A stretch of 64,000 nucleotides of DNA from positions 1 to 64,000 of the forward strand of contig RXJV01000012.1 in assembly GCA_003963075.1 (NCBI GenBank), in the 5' to 3' direction. Shown piece after piece: positions 25,646 to 34,326 of the stretch. A program made the position numbers and the translations under genes. The notes below the pieces were generated by a model that made no database searches, was not told the origin of the DNA, and saw only the letters and a list, made by a program, of their open reading frames with translations. Every line of letters starts with the position of its first letter. Position 1 is the first letter of the stretch. Source of the DNA: Burkholderiales bacterium. GTDB taxonomy: Bacteria; Pseudomonadota; Gammaproteobacteria; Burkholderiales; Burkholderiaceae_C.

Positions 25646-26929
25646 TCAGACGTTGATGTATTGGAACAACGACAGGCGCTGAACGCTGGCGTAGGTCTTG
25701 AGGGCGGCTTCGTAGCCGGTCTGCTGGTTCTGGAAGTCGGAGATGCCTTGCACCATGTCGAGGTCCTCGGCCGCGCTCTTTTCCTGGGTGTTGTACTGCT
25801 TGAGGGCGGCCAGGCGACCCTCGGTGCCGTCGAGGTTGTTGAGCCGTTCGCCGGTGGCGCTGCGCACCGTCTGCAGATTGCCCAGCACGGCGTCGATGTC
25901 GCGCAAGGTGGCGGTGTTGGCCTGGGTGATTTGCGCCGGGGGGCGCACGCCGGTGGAGAGGTCGACGATGGCCTTGTCGATCACGTCGAACAGTTTCAGG
26001 TTGTTGCTCGCGCTGGTGATCGCATAGGCATCGCCAGCGACCGTGGCGCCCGAGATCGTCACCGACATCCCGTCGACCGTGATCGCCTGGCCCGGGGTGA
26101 AGCTGCCGCTGGACACCACGCTGCCGAGGGTCTGGTCGGTCATCGTGTAGGTCTGGGTCGGCGCGTTGCCGGCGATGTCGATGCGGTAGTTGTGCCCGGT
26201 CAGCAGCGAGGGGTCGACGACGCGGCCCGGGTCGATCCAGCCGGAGGCGGGCTTGCCGGTGACGGCGTTCACCAGCGGATTGCCGGTCGCGGCATCGACC
26301 AGCTGGACCACCGGCTTGCCGGTGACGGGGTCGGTGCCGAACTTGCGCGGTGCGGTCTCGAAGCTGCCGTTGCCGCTGCGGGCCAGCTCCCAGGCTGCGC
26401 GCCCATCGATGGTGAGCTGGAAGTTGTCGATGCTGCCGGTCTGGATGCTGCCCGGCACGCCGACGTAGCTGACGCCGCCGGCCTGGTCGACAAACGGCGG
26501 ACTCGCCGAACCCTGGCCCGAAAACAGGTAGCCGCCCGAACCGTCCGGGCGGTTTGCGATGGACAGCAACTGATCGCGGATGCCCTTGAGCTTGTTGGCC
26601 AGGCCCTGGCGCTCGGAGTCGGAGTAGCTGGCGTTGCCGGCAGCGACCATGCTTTCACGGACCTGCTGCAGCAGGTCGTTGGCATTGCCGAGCGCCGCCT
26701 CGGAGAGGGTCATGCTGTTGCGGCTGGCCTCCAGGGCGCGCTGGTTGGCTTCAACCCGGCCGATGGCGGCCTGGGCGCGTTCCGCCCGGGCGGCGCCGGT
26801 GGGATCGTCGCTGGCCAGGGCGATGCGCTTGCCGGAGGTGAGCTGCTGCTGCTGGCTCTGCAGCGTCTGCTGACGCCGCTGCAGGTTGGCGATCGACGCG
26901 TCGTAGAGGTTGGCGGTGGACAGGCGCAT
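25646..26929 (-). CDS. flgL: Flagellar hook-filament junction protein FlgL (HAP3)
   Basis: The 427-residue exported protein joins filament to hook together with FlgK. The flagellin-like N-terminus MRLSTANLYDASIANLQRRQ with LTSGKRIALASDDPTGAARA, and a C-terminal helix ending in VQRLSLFQYINV, are typical. The middle part is variable. It starts 3 bases after the flgK stop and is the last gene of the flg run; about 140 bases without a clear terminator follow. Confidence 0.95.
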   Translation of the reverse strand: MRLSTANLYDASIANLQRRQQTLQSQQQQLTSGKRIALASDDPTGAARAERAQAAIGRVEANQRALEASRNSMTLSEAALGNANDLLQQVRESMVAAGNASYSDSERQGLANKLKGIRDQLLSIANRPDGSGGYLFSGQGSASPPFVDQAGGVSYVGVPGSIQTGSIDNFQLTIDGRAAWELARSGNGSFETAPRKFGTDPVTGKPVVQLVDAATGNPLVNAVTGKPASGWIDPGRVVDPSLLTGHNYRIDIAGNAPTQTYTMTDQTLGSVVSSGSFTPGQAITVDGMSVTISGATVAGDAYAITSASNNLKLFDVIDKAIVDLSTGVRPPAQITQANTATLRDIDAVLGNLQTVRSATGERLNNLDGTEGRLAALKQYNTQEKSAAEDLDMVQGISDFQNQQTGYEAALKTYASVQRLSLFQYINV

Positions 26930-26932
26930 GGC

Positions 26933-28930
26933 TTAACCCGCGATCTTCATCAGTTCGTTGAACAGCGTCTGGGCGGTCTGCAGCACCTTTGCGGCGGCCT
27001 GGTAGGCCTGCTGGTACTGGATCAGCCGCGAGGCCTCCTCGTCGAGGTTGACGCCGGCCTCGCCCGAGCGACTCGCCTCGGCTTCGCTGGCGACGGACTT
27101 CGACACGCCGGACAGGTAGTTGGCGCTCTGCACCCGCGAGCCGATGTCGCTCATCGCGCTGGCATAGGCATCGCTGATGGTGGCCCCCAGGGTGATGCTG
27201 CCGTCGGGCTGCAGTCGGCGGCCGATGAAGCCGTCGGTCTGGATGTTCAGAAAGGCCTTGGCATTGCCGTTGTTGGTGCTGGCGTATTTGGTGACATCGA
27301 TGGTGAGCGTGTCGCCGTTGCGGGGCACGCCGATGGTGCGCAGTTCGAAGCCGAGATCGATGCCGGCCGCCGGCTGGTTGCCGATCGGCTGGCCGGCCGC
27401 CCAGCTGCCGTTGAGCACGGTGCCGTTGGCCAGGGTCAGGGTGTAGAGCCGCTTTGTGGCGTCGGCCGGGTCTGTGTTGCCGAAGGCGAGCGTGATCGGC
27501 ACCTTGGGCGCGGCCGGGGCAATCGTGGTGTCGATGTTGGCATTGACCGCGTAGATGCTGTCGATGCTGAGCGTGCCGGTGTTGTTCACCGAAGTCGACG
27601 CGGTCACCGGCGAGGCCGCCGCGATGCCGGTCGGCGCCGCCAGAACGGTGCGCATGTTGACAGCCGCCGCGCTGACCGGTTCGATCTGGTAGCTCTCGCC
27701 GACGGCCGGTGCGGAGGGCGCAAAGCTGAGCTGGAAGCCGTCGACGATGTCGCCCGAGTTGACATTGCGCACCAGGCCGTCCGACAAACGGGTGAGCTGG
27801 TAGCTGCCTGCCGCCGACGAGGTGAGTCGGTAGCTGCTGGCCTGCAGCTGGCTTGCATCGACGATGCTGGCCTGCACGCCATTGACGAAGCTGCCGGACG
27901 CGTTGCGCTGGTTGGTGCTGGCGGGCAGCACGCGCGGAGGCGCGACATTGAAGATGGGGGCGCCCTTGCCCGGCGGGTTGGAGAGGTCCAGGCCGAGGCT
28001 GTTCTGGGTGTTGACGCGCGTGCCGATCGCCGCAGCCAGTTGGCCGAGCAGGTTCTTGGCGTCCTGCAGATCCTTGTTTTGGAACTGCAGCAGGGCGGCG
28101 ACACTGCCGCCGGTCAGCACGCTCTCGTCGAGCGGGCGCGTGATGCTGCCTTCGGTGATCGACACCACCGTGCGCTGCGGGTCGTAGTTGTCACCGCTGG
28201 TCTGCAGCGTTGATGCACTGTTGCCCAGCACCAGGCGCTGGCCGCCGCCAATGAAGACGCCCACCGTGTCGTCATCGGCGGGCAGCGTGGTCACCGCGAC
28301 ACGTTCGCCAAGCTGGGAGATCAGTTGCTCGCGCTGGTCAAGCAGGTCGTTCGGCGTGTGGCCGCTGCCGCGGGTCTTGGCAATCTGATCGTTGACGCTG
28401 GCGATCTGCTTGGCGAGCTGGTTGATCACGTCCACGTTCGCCTTGAGATCGCTGACGACACCGGCCTGCAGTTCGCTGAGCTGCTGGCCGGCGTTTGAGA
28501 AGCGCACCGCGAGTTCGTTCGCACGCCCCAGGGCCACCTGGCGCGCCGAGGGGTCGCTGGGGCGGCTGGTCACGTCGACCATGGCGTTCAGAAACTGCCC
28601 GGCCGCGTTGCCGATGCCGTCGGTGCCGGGCTTGAACAGTTTTTCCAGCCGTGACAGCTGTTCAGCCCGAGTCGAGTCGGCAACTGCGGTGGACTTGGAG
28701 CTGGCCGCCTCCTTGGTCAGGAATTCGTTGTGCGAGCGCTGGACGGTTTGGACGTCCACCCCCTTGCCGAAGAAGCCGGCGCCGGTGTACTGCCCCGGCG
28801 AGGTCGTCAGCACGACCGACTGGCGCGAGTAGCCCGGCGTGTTCGCGTTGGCGATGTTCTGCCCGATGGTCTGCAAGGCCGCCTGGTTGGCGAACATCGC
28901 GCGGGCGCCGAGGGAAAGCAGGCCGGCCAT
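26933..28930 (-). CDS. flgK: Flagellar hook-associated protein FlgK (HAP1)
   Basis: The 665-residue protein is the first hook-filament junction protein. The rod-hook N-terminal motif is clear in LSLGARAMFANQAALQTIGQ and NIANANTPGYSRQSVVLTTS, and the C-terminal helix EEASRLIQYQQAYQAAAKVL is family-typical. Length is somewhat above E. coli FlgK (547) because of a long central region. Export is through the flagellar type III apparatus, so no signal peptide is present. Confidence 0.95.
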   Translation of the reverse strand: MAGLLSLGARAMFANQAALQTIGQNIANANTPGYSRQSVVLTTSPGQYTGAGFFGKGVDVQTVQRSHNEFLTKEAASSKSTAVADSTRAEQLSRLEKLFKPGTDGIGNAAGQFLNAMVDVTSRPSDPSARQVALGRANELAVRFSNAGQQLSELQAGVVSDLKANVDVINQLAKQIASVNDQIAKTRGSGHTPNDLLDQREQLISQLGERVAVTTLPADDDTVGVFIGGGQRLVLGNSASTLQTSGDNYDPQRTVVSITEGSITRPLDESVLTGGSVAALLQFQNKDLQDAKNLLGQLAAAIGTRVNTQNSLGLDLSNPPGKGAPIFNVAPPRVLPASTNQRNASGSFVNGVQASIVDASQLQASSYRLTSSAAGSYQLTRLSDGLVRNVNSGDIVDGFQLSFAPSAPAVGESYQIEPVSAAAVNMRTVLAAPTGIAAASPVTASTSVNNTGTLSIDSIYAVNANIDTTIAPAAPKVPITLAFGNTDPADATKRLYTLTLANGTVLNGSWAAGQPIGNQPAAGIDLGFELRTIGVPRNGDTLTIDVTKYASTNNGNAKAFLNIQTDGFIGRRLQPDGSITLGATISDAYASAMSDIGSRVQSANYLSGVSKSVASEAEASRSGEAGVNLDEEASRLIQYQQAYQAAAKVLQTAQTLFNELMKIAG

Positions 28931-28949
28931 GGTCTCGTCCTCGTCGTGT

Positions 28950-29831
28950 TCAGGCCAGCGTGCTCTGCACGCGCTGGGTGGTCAGGATGGCCTTGGCCAG
29001 CTTGTCGGCATAGGCGGGGTCGGTGGCGTAGCCGGCCTGCTGCAGGCCGCGCGCAAAGCCGGTGGCGTTGCCGCCCTGAGCCTGCGCCACCACCTTGGCA
29101 TAGCGTTCGTTGCTGCTGATCAGCTTGGCATAGTCCCGGAAGGCCTCGTCATAGCTGGCGTAGGCGCGGAACTTCGCTGTCACCTTGTGGGCCTGGCCGT
29201 TGATGAATTCGGTGGTCTGCACGTCCACCGTGCGGCCGGTCCAACCCGGCGTGGCCTTGATGCCGAACACGTTGTAGCTCTTGCTGCCGTCGGCCGCCGT
29301 GATCTCGCGCCGGCCCCAGCCGCTCTCGTGGGCGGCCTGGGCCACCATGAAGCTGGCCGGGATGCCGGTGGCGGCGGATGCGGCACGCGCCGAGGCGTCA
29401 TGCTGCTGGATGAAGCTCTGTACATGGTTGGGAATGCCCTTGGTGGCCAGCGCCGGCAGGGCCTGGGCCAGCGTCGTCTGGCTGGCGGATTGGAGCTTCT
29501 CGGGGGTCAGGCTTTTCAGGTCCCGCATGCCCAGCTGGCGCTGCAACTGGCGCGTGATCGCCTCGGACAGGCCGCCGGGCTGGCCGCTGAGCTTGCCGGC
29601 GAACTGGCTGTCCAGCATCTCGGTGCCGAGCTGGGTCGCACTGTTGTCCAACATGCCGCTGGACAGCGTGGAAGCGCGCATGCTCTTCATGACCTCCTGC
29701 ATGAACAGGGACTCGAACTGGCGGGCGGTCTCCCGGATGCTGCCCCGGGGGTCGCGCGAGGCCTGGGCCTTGAGCTGATCGAGGCCGCCGAGGCTTTGGC
29801 CGGACACGGACTGGAAGGACGAGGAGGACAT
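28950..29831 (-). CDS. flgJ: Rod cap and peptidoglycan hydrolase FlgJ
   Basis: The 293-residue bifunctional protein has an N-terminal rod-capping domain (ARQFESLFMQEVMKSMRAST) and a C-terminal GH73 glucosaminidase domain with the catalytic glutamate in AAHESGWGRREI and the motif YNVFGIKA. It opens the cell wall for the rod. Its ATG overlaps the flgI stop by one base, showing translational coupling. Confidence 0.95.
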   Translation of the reverse strand: MSSSSFQSVSGQSLGGLDQLKAQASRDPRGSIRETARQFESLFMQEVMKSMRASTLSSGMLDNSATQLGTEMLDSQFAGKLSGQPGGLSEAITRQLQRQLGMRDLKSLTPEKLQSASQTTLAQALPALATKGIPNHVQSFIQQHDASARAASAATGIPASFMVAQAAHESGWGRREITAADGSKSYNVFGIKATPGWTGRTVDVQTTEFINGQAHKVTAKFRAYASYDEAFRDYAKLISSNERYAKVVAQAQGGNATGFARGLQQAGYATDPAYADKLAKAILTTQRVQSTLA

Positions 29832-30931
29832 CAGATCACCTCGAGCTCGGCATTGAGGGCGCCCGCGCTTTTCATGGCCTGCAGGATGGCGAGCAGATCC
29901 TGGGGCGTGGCGCCCAGCGAGTTCAAGGCCTTGACGACATCCGACAGGCGCGCGCCGGCCGGCAACTGGATCAGGCTGCCGGGCTCCTGGCGGACCGAGA
30001 TGTCGGTCTTCTCGGCCACGGCGGTCTGGCCGTTGGACAGCGCATTGGGCTGGCTGATGATCGGTGTTGAGCTGATCGTGACCGACAGGCTGCCATGGGC
30101 AACGGCGCAGGACGCCAGCGTGACGGCCTGGTTCATGACGACCGAGCCGGTGCGGGCATTGATGACGACGCGTGCCGCCGGGGTCGCCATGTCCACGTTG
30201 AGGTTCTCGACGTCGGCGAGGAAGGCGACGCGCTCGTCCGGTGTCAGCGGCGCGCGCACCCGCACCACGCGGCCGTCCAGGGCCTGGGCGGTGCCGGCGC
30301 CCTTGGCCTTGTTGATGGCCTGGGCGACGGCCCGGGCCGTGGCGAAGTCGTTGCTGTTAAGGTCGAACTGCAGGGTGTCGCCCTGGGCGAGCGGCGTGGG
30401 CACCGAGCGTTCGACGAGGGCGCCGGCGGGGATGCGGCCGGCGCTGAGATGGTTGATCTGCACCTTGGAGCCGCCCGCCGACGCGCCGGCTCCGCCCACG
30501 ACGAGGTTGCCCTGCGCGATGGCGTAGACCTGGCCGTCCGCACCGCGCAGCGGCGTGGCGATCAGCGTGCCGCCGCGCAGGCTCTTGGCATTGCCGATCG
30601 ACGACACATTGATGTCCAGCTCCTGGCCCGGCTGCGCGAAAGGCGGCAACTGCGCCGTGACGAGGACGGCGGCGATATTGCGCGGCTGCATCGTCACGCC
30701 CTGGGGCAGCAGCACGCCGAACTGCTGCAGCATGGCCGTCAGGCTTTGGCCGGTGAAGGGGGCCTGCGTGGTCTGGTCTCCGGTGCCATCCAGCCCCACC
30801 ACCAGTCCATACCCGGTCAGCGGGTTGGAGCGAACCCCCGCCACCGCCGCAACTTCCTTGATGCGGACAGCCTGGGCGACGGGGGCCAGCGCGAGTGCTA
30901 GACCGAGGAGGAGGATTTGCAGGGACTTCAC
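29831..30931 (-). CDS. flgI: Flagellar P-ring protein FlgI
   Basis: The 366-residue periplasmic protein forms the peptidoglycan ring around the rod. A Sec signal peptide (KSLQILLLGLALALAPVAQA) is followed by the highly conserved VRIKEVAAVAGVRSNPLTGY and GLVVGLDGTGDQTTQAPF. I choose the GTG at 30929-30931 because it starts directly at the signal peptide; a GTG at 30988 would add 19 unlikely residues. Normally flgH precedes flgI, but here 4.7 kb of unrelated genes lie between them. Confidence 0.92.
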   Translation of the reverse strand: MKSLQILLLGLALALAPVAQAVRIKEVAAVAGVRSNPLTGYGLVVGLDGTGDQTTQAPFTGQSLTAMLQQFGVLLPQGVTMQPRNIAAVLVTAQLPPFAQPGQELDINVSSIGNAKSLRGGTLIATPLRGADGQVYAIAQGNLVVGGAGASAGGSKVQINHLSAGRIPAGALVERSVPTPLAQGDTLQFDLNSNDFATARAVAQAINKAKGAGTAQALDGRVVRVRAPLTPDERVAFLADVENLNVDMATPAARVVINARTGSVVMNQAVTLASCAVAHGSLSVTISSTPIISQPNALSNGQTAVAEKTDISVRQEPGSLIQLPAGARLSDVVKALNSLGATPQDLLAILQAMKSAGALNAELEVI

Positions 30932-31581
30932 TCGGTCGATTCTGCGGATGCTTGAGCCCTCGAAGCGAGGGAAAAGGCCGCTGAGCACCCGTCAATTCCG
31001 CGCTGTCACTGCATCGCGTCGGTGCATTCGGCAATTTTTCAGGTGTGAGCCTGGATCGTTTCGCGATGGTTGCTGCGTCGGACTGCCCTTGAGGGTGGCA
31101 AAGATCGCGGTGGCCGTTCATGTCGCCGCGCGATTCGACACCGCCATCGGAGAAGCGACCGACCTGAAGACAGTGCGCTGCGTGGCGACGCGGTGCCGCG
31201 ACGCGTCGCCAGGCGTTTGGGTCACCGCGGCACGCCGACCCGGGCCCGCGCGTGGCCGGCCCGGGGACCGGTCGTCTGACGGTGGCACGGTTGCTGGGGT
31301 GGGCAGCAGCAAGCTTGCGCACAGGTGTTTGCGTCGGATCTGTGAAACCATTCACACCCTGGCAATGGCGAGGGCGAAAAGTTTTGTTCGCCCGCCTCGT
31401 CCGCTCCGCACCGTTCGACTTCAAACCATCTGTTTGCTGCGGCGGCTGTGGACTGGCACCGCAGATCCGGGGTGAGCTTCACCCAGATCACCCTGTTTTA
31501 GGGGGTGGTCTGACAGGTTTCTGAATGTGGGTGTCGGTAAAGTTTTAATAACCGATTCGTACCGCGCGCTGCGCCGCCGAC
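30932..31581. other. Long non-coding gap upstream of flgI
   Basis: About 650 bases without a supported gene lie between flgI and the divergent glycosyltransferase. I see a near-palindrome at 31372-31393 (arms GGGCGAA and TTCGCCC, A/T-rich centre) and a locally A/T-richer stretch around 31530-31560 that could hold a promoter for the glycosyltransferase. Short open frames here show no protein-like pattern. Confidence 0.5.
31372..31393. repeat. 22-base near-palindrome in flgI upstream region
   Basis: GGGCGAA (31372-31378) and TTCGCCC (31387-31393) are perfect inverted repeats around the 8-base centre AAGTTTTG, itself close to self-complementary. It could be an operator or a hairpin; no U-tract follows, so it is not a standard terminator. 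Confidence 0.5.
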
Positions 31582-32655
31582 ATGTTCCCGCTTTCCAAGC
31601 CTCTGACACTGGTTCACGTGGTCTTCTCCTCCCGGCTTGCGGGTGGCGAAATGCACTGCGTTGATCTGGCCAACGCGCAGGCGGCGCTGGGCCACCGTGT
31701 CCATGTGGTCGGTGTGGCGGGTTCCGCGGTCGAAGGCTCACTGGCCCCTGGCGTGCGCTTCCACGGTCTGAGATTGCCTCTGCTGCGCGGTTGGCGTGTC
31801 GCGCTGCTGGCCCGCCGCCTCGGCGCCGATGTCTGCCACGGCCACCTCGGCCCCGCGTGCAAGGCGGTCGCCTATGCGGGCAGCGCTGCCCGTGTCGGCA
31901 CGCTGCACGTCGGCTACAAGGCTCACCATCATGCCCACCTGGACGGCCTGATCTGCGTGAACCGTGCCCAGCACGACAGCCTGCCGAAGACGCGCGACAG
32001 CCTGGCCCGGCTGATCTACAACTGGGCGCCCGAGCGCGCGCCGTCCGTCCCGGCGACCGATCTGCGCGCGGAGCTGGGCCTGCAAGCCGGACAGTTGCTG
32101 GTCGGCAGCGTCGGGCGCCTCCAACACGCCAAGGGCATGGACCTGCTGGTCGCTGCCTTCAAGGCCCATGCACCGGCCGATGCGGTGCTGGCCATCCTCG
32201 GCGACGGCCCGGACCGAGCGCTGCTGGAGCAGCTCGCGGCGGATGACCCGCGCATCCGGTTGCTGGGGTTCCGCGGCGATGTGGATCAGGCGCTGCGGGC
32301 CTTTGACCTTTTCGTGTCGGCGTCTCGCGAGGAAGCCTTCCCCCTCGCCATCCTTGAGGCCATGCGTGCCGGTCGCCCGGTGCTGGCCACGGCCACCCAG
32401 GGCCCGATCGAGATGTTGGCCGGTCAGCCGGCCCGCGTCGTGCCGGTCGGTGATGCCCAAACGCTGGGCCATGCGATGGCCGAGGAACTGGCCCGTCTGC
32501 GTCAGTTGCCGGCCGAGCAGCGCAGCGTGCGCTATGCCACCCAGGCCTATGACCGCAGCCATGCGGTGGCCAAGACGCTGGCCTTCTACCAGGACGTGAT
32601 GCAGCACCGCGCTGCCCAGGCCGAGCCCATCGAGGACGAAGCGTTCGCCCGCTGA
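31582..32655 (+). CDS. Glycosyltransferase family 4 protein
   Basis: The 357-residue GT-B glycosyltransferase has an N-terminal acceptor domain opening LTLVHVVFSSRLAGGEMH and the C-terminal donor-binding domain with VGSVGRLQHAKGMDLLVAAF and the retaining-enzyme signature SREEAFPLAILEAMRAGRP. Sugar donor and acceptor cannot be read from sequence; lipopolysaccharide core or surface glycan synthesis is common for such enzymes. It begins a two-gene plus-strand unit inserted between flgI and flgH. No good ribosome site precedes the ATG. Confidence 0.85.
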   Translation: MFPLSKPLTLVHVVFSSRLAGGEMHCVDLANAQAALGHRVHVVGVAGSAVEGSLAPGVRFHGLRLPLLRGWRVALLARRLGADVCHGHLGPACKAVAYAGSAARVGTLHVGYKAHHHAHLDGLICVNRAQHDSLPKTRDSLARLIYNWAPERAPSVPATDLRAELGLQAGQLLVGSVGRLQHAKGMDLLVAAFKAHAPADAVLAILGDGPDRALLEQLAADDPRIRLLGFRGDVDQALRAFDLFVSASREEAFPLAILEAMRAGRPVLATATQGPIEMLAGQPARVVPVGDAQTLGHAMAEELARLRQLPAEQRSVRYATQAYDRSHAVAKTLAFYQDVMQHRAAQAEPIEDEAFAR

Positions 32656-32660
32656 CGCTG

Positions 32661-33593
32661 ATGCTGAGGCGGCCGCGGACCGACTTCTGGCAGGTCGGCA
32701 TCGTGCCGGCGCGTGTCGAGACGATCGACGCTGCCACACTACATGCTGCGCGAGCGCAGATCAGCTGGCTGCCGGATGCCGGGCCCTGGCGCTACCTGGC
32801 CGACCCCTTTGGCCTGGTGCGCGGTGATGCGCTGCATGTGTTTGTCGAGGCCTTCGACTACCGCAGCAAGCGCGCGACGATCGAGCGTCACGAGTTCGAG
32901 CTGCCGCGCGGATCGGAGTCGGCGCGTTGGCGTGGCCAGACCACCGTGCTGGACAAGCCTTTTCATCTGTCCTACCCGCTGGTCTTCGAGCACGAGGGCG
33001 AAACCTGGATGGTGCCCGAGAGCCACCAGGCAGGCGAGATCGCCCTCTACCGTGCCAGCGATGCGTCGCTCGATCACTGGGAGCGCGAGTGCGCGCTGCT
33101 GGGCGGCCTGCCCGGCGCAGACGCGACGCCGGTCGCGCACGGCGGGCGCTGGTGGATGTTCTACACCCTGGTCGGCCCGAACGCGCGCGACCAGCGCGAG
33201 CTGCATGTCGCGCACGCGCCCGCGCTGACCGGTCCGTGGACGCCGCTGGCCGGCAACCCGGTGCGCGTCGCCCGCGACGGTGCGCGGCCCGCCGGCCATG
33301 CCTTCGTCGGCACCGATGGCGTGCTGGTGCTGCCTGTGCAGGACAGTTCGGCCGGCTATGGCAGCGCCACCCGGTTGCTGCGCTTTCCGGTGTTGACGCC
33401 GGAGCAAGTCGTCATCGAGGCGGCAGCCGAGCGCCTCACCGGCGACCTGGTCAGCGACACCTACACCGCCGGCCTGCACACGCTATCGGGCTGCGGTGAC
33501 TTCACGCTGATCGACGTCAAGCGCATCGACCGCTCGCGTGGCCGTCAGTGGCTGGACTTCAAGCGCCGGCTGCGGCGCCTGGCCGGCCGCTGA
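32661..33593 (+). CDS. Beta-propeller-like glycan protein (GH43/GINT-like)
   Basis: The 310-residue protein starts 5 bases after the glycosyltransferase stop, so the two are co-expressed. It lacks a signal peptide. Repeated blade-like segments (YLADPFGLVRGDALHVFVEA, YPLVFEHEGETWMVPES, and ATPVAHGGRWWMFYTLVGPN) resemble the five-bladed propeller of GH43-like proteins and the N-terminal domain associated with glucosamine inositolphosphorylceramide transferases. In bacteria such proteins often accompany surface-polysaccharide genes. Activity is unknown. Confidence 0.6.
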   Translation: MLRRPRTDFWQVGIVPARVETIDAATLHAARAQISWLPDAGPWRYLADPFGLVRGDALHVFVEAFDYRSKRATIERHEFELPRGSESARWRGQTTVLDKPFHLSYPLVFEHEGETWMVPESHQAGEIALYRASDASLDHWERECALLGGLPGADATPVAHGGRWWMFYTLVGPNARDQRELHVAHAPALTGPWTPLAGNPVRVARDGARPAGHAFVGTDGVLVLPVQDSSAGYGSATRLLRFPVLTPEQVVIEAAAERLTGDLVSDTYTAGLHTLSGCGDFTLIDVKRIDRSRGRQWLDFKRRLRRLAGR

Positions 33594-33599
33594 GCGGCC

Positions 33600-34229
33600 T
33601 CACTTCGGGAAGCGCTCCAGCAGCTTGCCGTCCGCGGGCAGGCCGTACTGCGCCATGTTGAGCTGCATCGCCAGCAGCGTGTAATAGCCATTGATCGCGG
33701 TCAGGTCGACCACGCCGGGCTTGCCAAAGCGCTTCTCGGCACGCGCGTAGCTGGCGTCGGACACCCGCTTGTTGCGGTGCAGCTCGATGCAGAAGTCGTA
33801 GACGATCTCCTCGTCCTCGCTCATGCCAAGCGGCCGGCGGCCGTCGGCGATCGCGTCGACGACGGCCGGCTTGATGCCGTTCTTCAGCGCGATCGGTGCG
33901 TGCACATACCACTCATAGTCCTGCGTCCATTCGCGCGCGGTGACCAGGATGGCCAGCTCGGACAAGGTGGTGCCGATGGACGGCTTGTAGCGCAGGTAGT
34001 CGCCCATCGAGCGCGCCAGCGTCATCACCTGCGGGCTGTACATCAGCGGCTCGAACGGGCCGAACACCGGCACCTCGCGGGCGGCCAGGAACTCGTCGGC
34101 GGCCTGTTGCTGCTCGGTTGTGTAGGCAGTGGGCGGTATGGTGGCCAGCCGGGCTTGCGCGAATGCGGCGCCGCTGGTCAGCAGGGCGCACAGGCCCAGC
34201 AGGGCGGGAAGGCGGGCAAGGCGGGTCAT
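33600..34229 (-). CDS. Secreted carboxymuconolactone-decarboxylase-like protein
   Basis: The 209-residue protein has a Sec signal peptide (LPALLGLCALLTSGAAFAQA) and an all-helical domain of the AhpD/carboxymuconolactone decarboxylase class (ELAILVTAREWTQDYEWYVH, HAPIALKNGIKPAVVDAI). The CxxC of AhpD peroxidases is absent; the one relevant cysteine is in YDFCIELHRN. Start ATG 34227-34229 has GGAG upstream. It converges with the propeller gene (6 bases apart). Substrate unknown. Confidence 0.75.
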   Translation of the reverse strand: MTRLARLPALLGLCALLTSGAAFAQARLATIPPTAYTTEQQQAADEFLAAREVPVFGPFEPLMYSPQVMTLARSMGDYLRYKPSIGTTLSELAILVTAREWTQDYEWYVHAPIALKNGIKPAVVDAIADGRRPLGMSEDEEIVYDFCIELHRNKRVSDASYARAEKRFGKPGVVDLTAINGYYTLLAMQLNMAQYGLPADGKLLERFPK

Positions 34230-34326
34230 GGCGGTCTCCGTTGGGTGGTGCCGCGAGCTTGTGGCGGCCGCGTCAGGCTGAACAGCGGGAAGACACCAGT
34301 CCGGCGCCGTGCTAGCGTGCCGCGGC

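Noticed and set aside
31293-31308. TGGCAC followed by TTGCT in the flgI upstream gap, like sigma-54
   Set aside because: Spacing between the two blocks is too short for a sigma-54 promoter.
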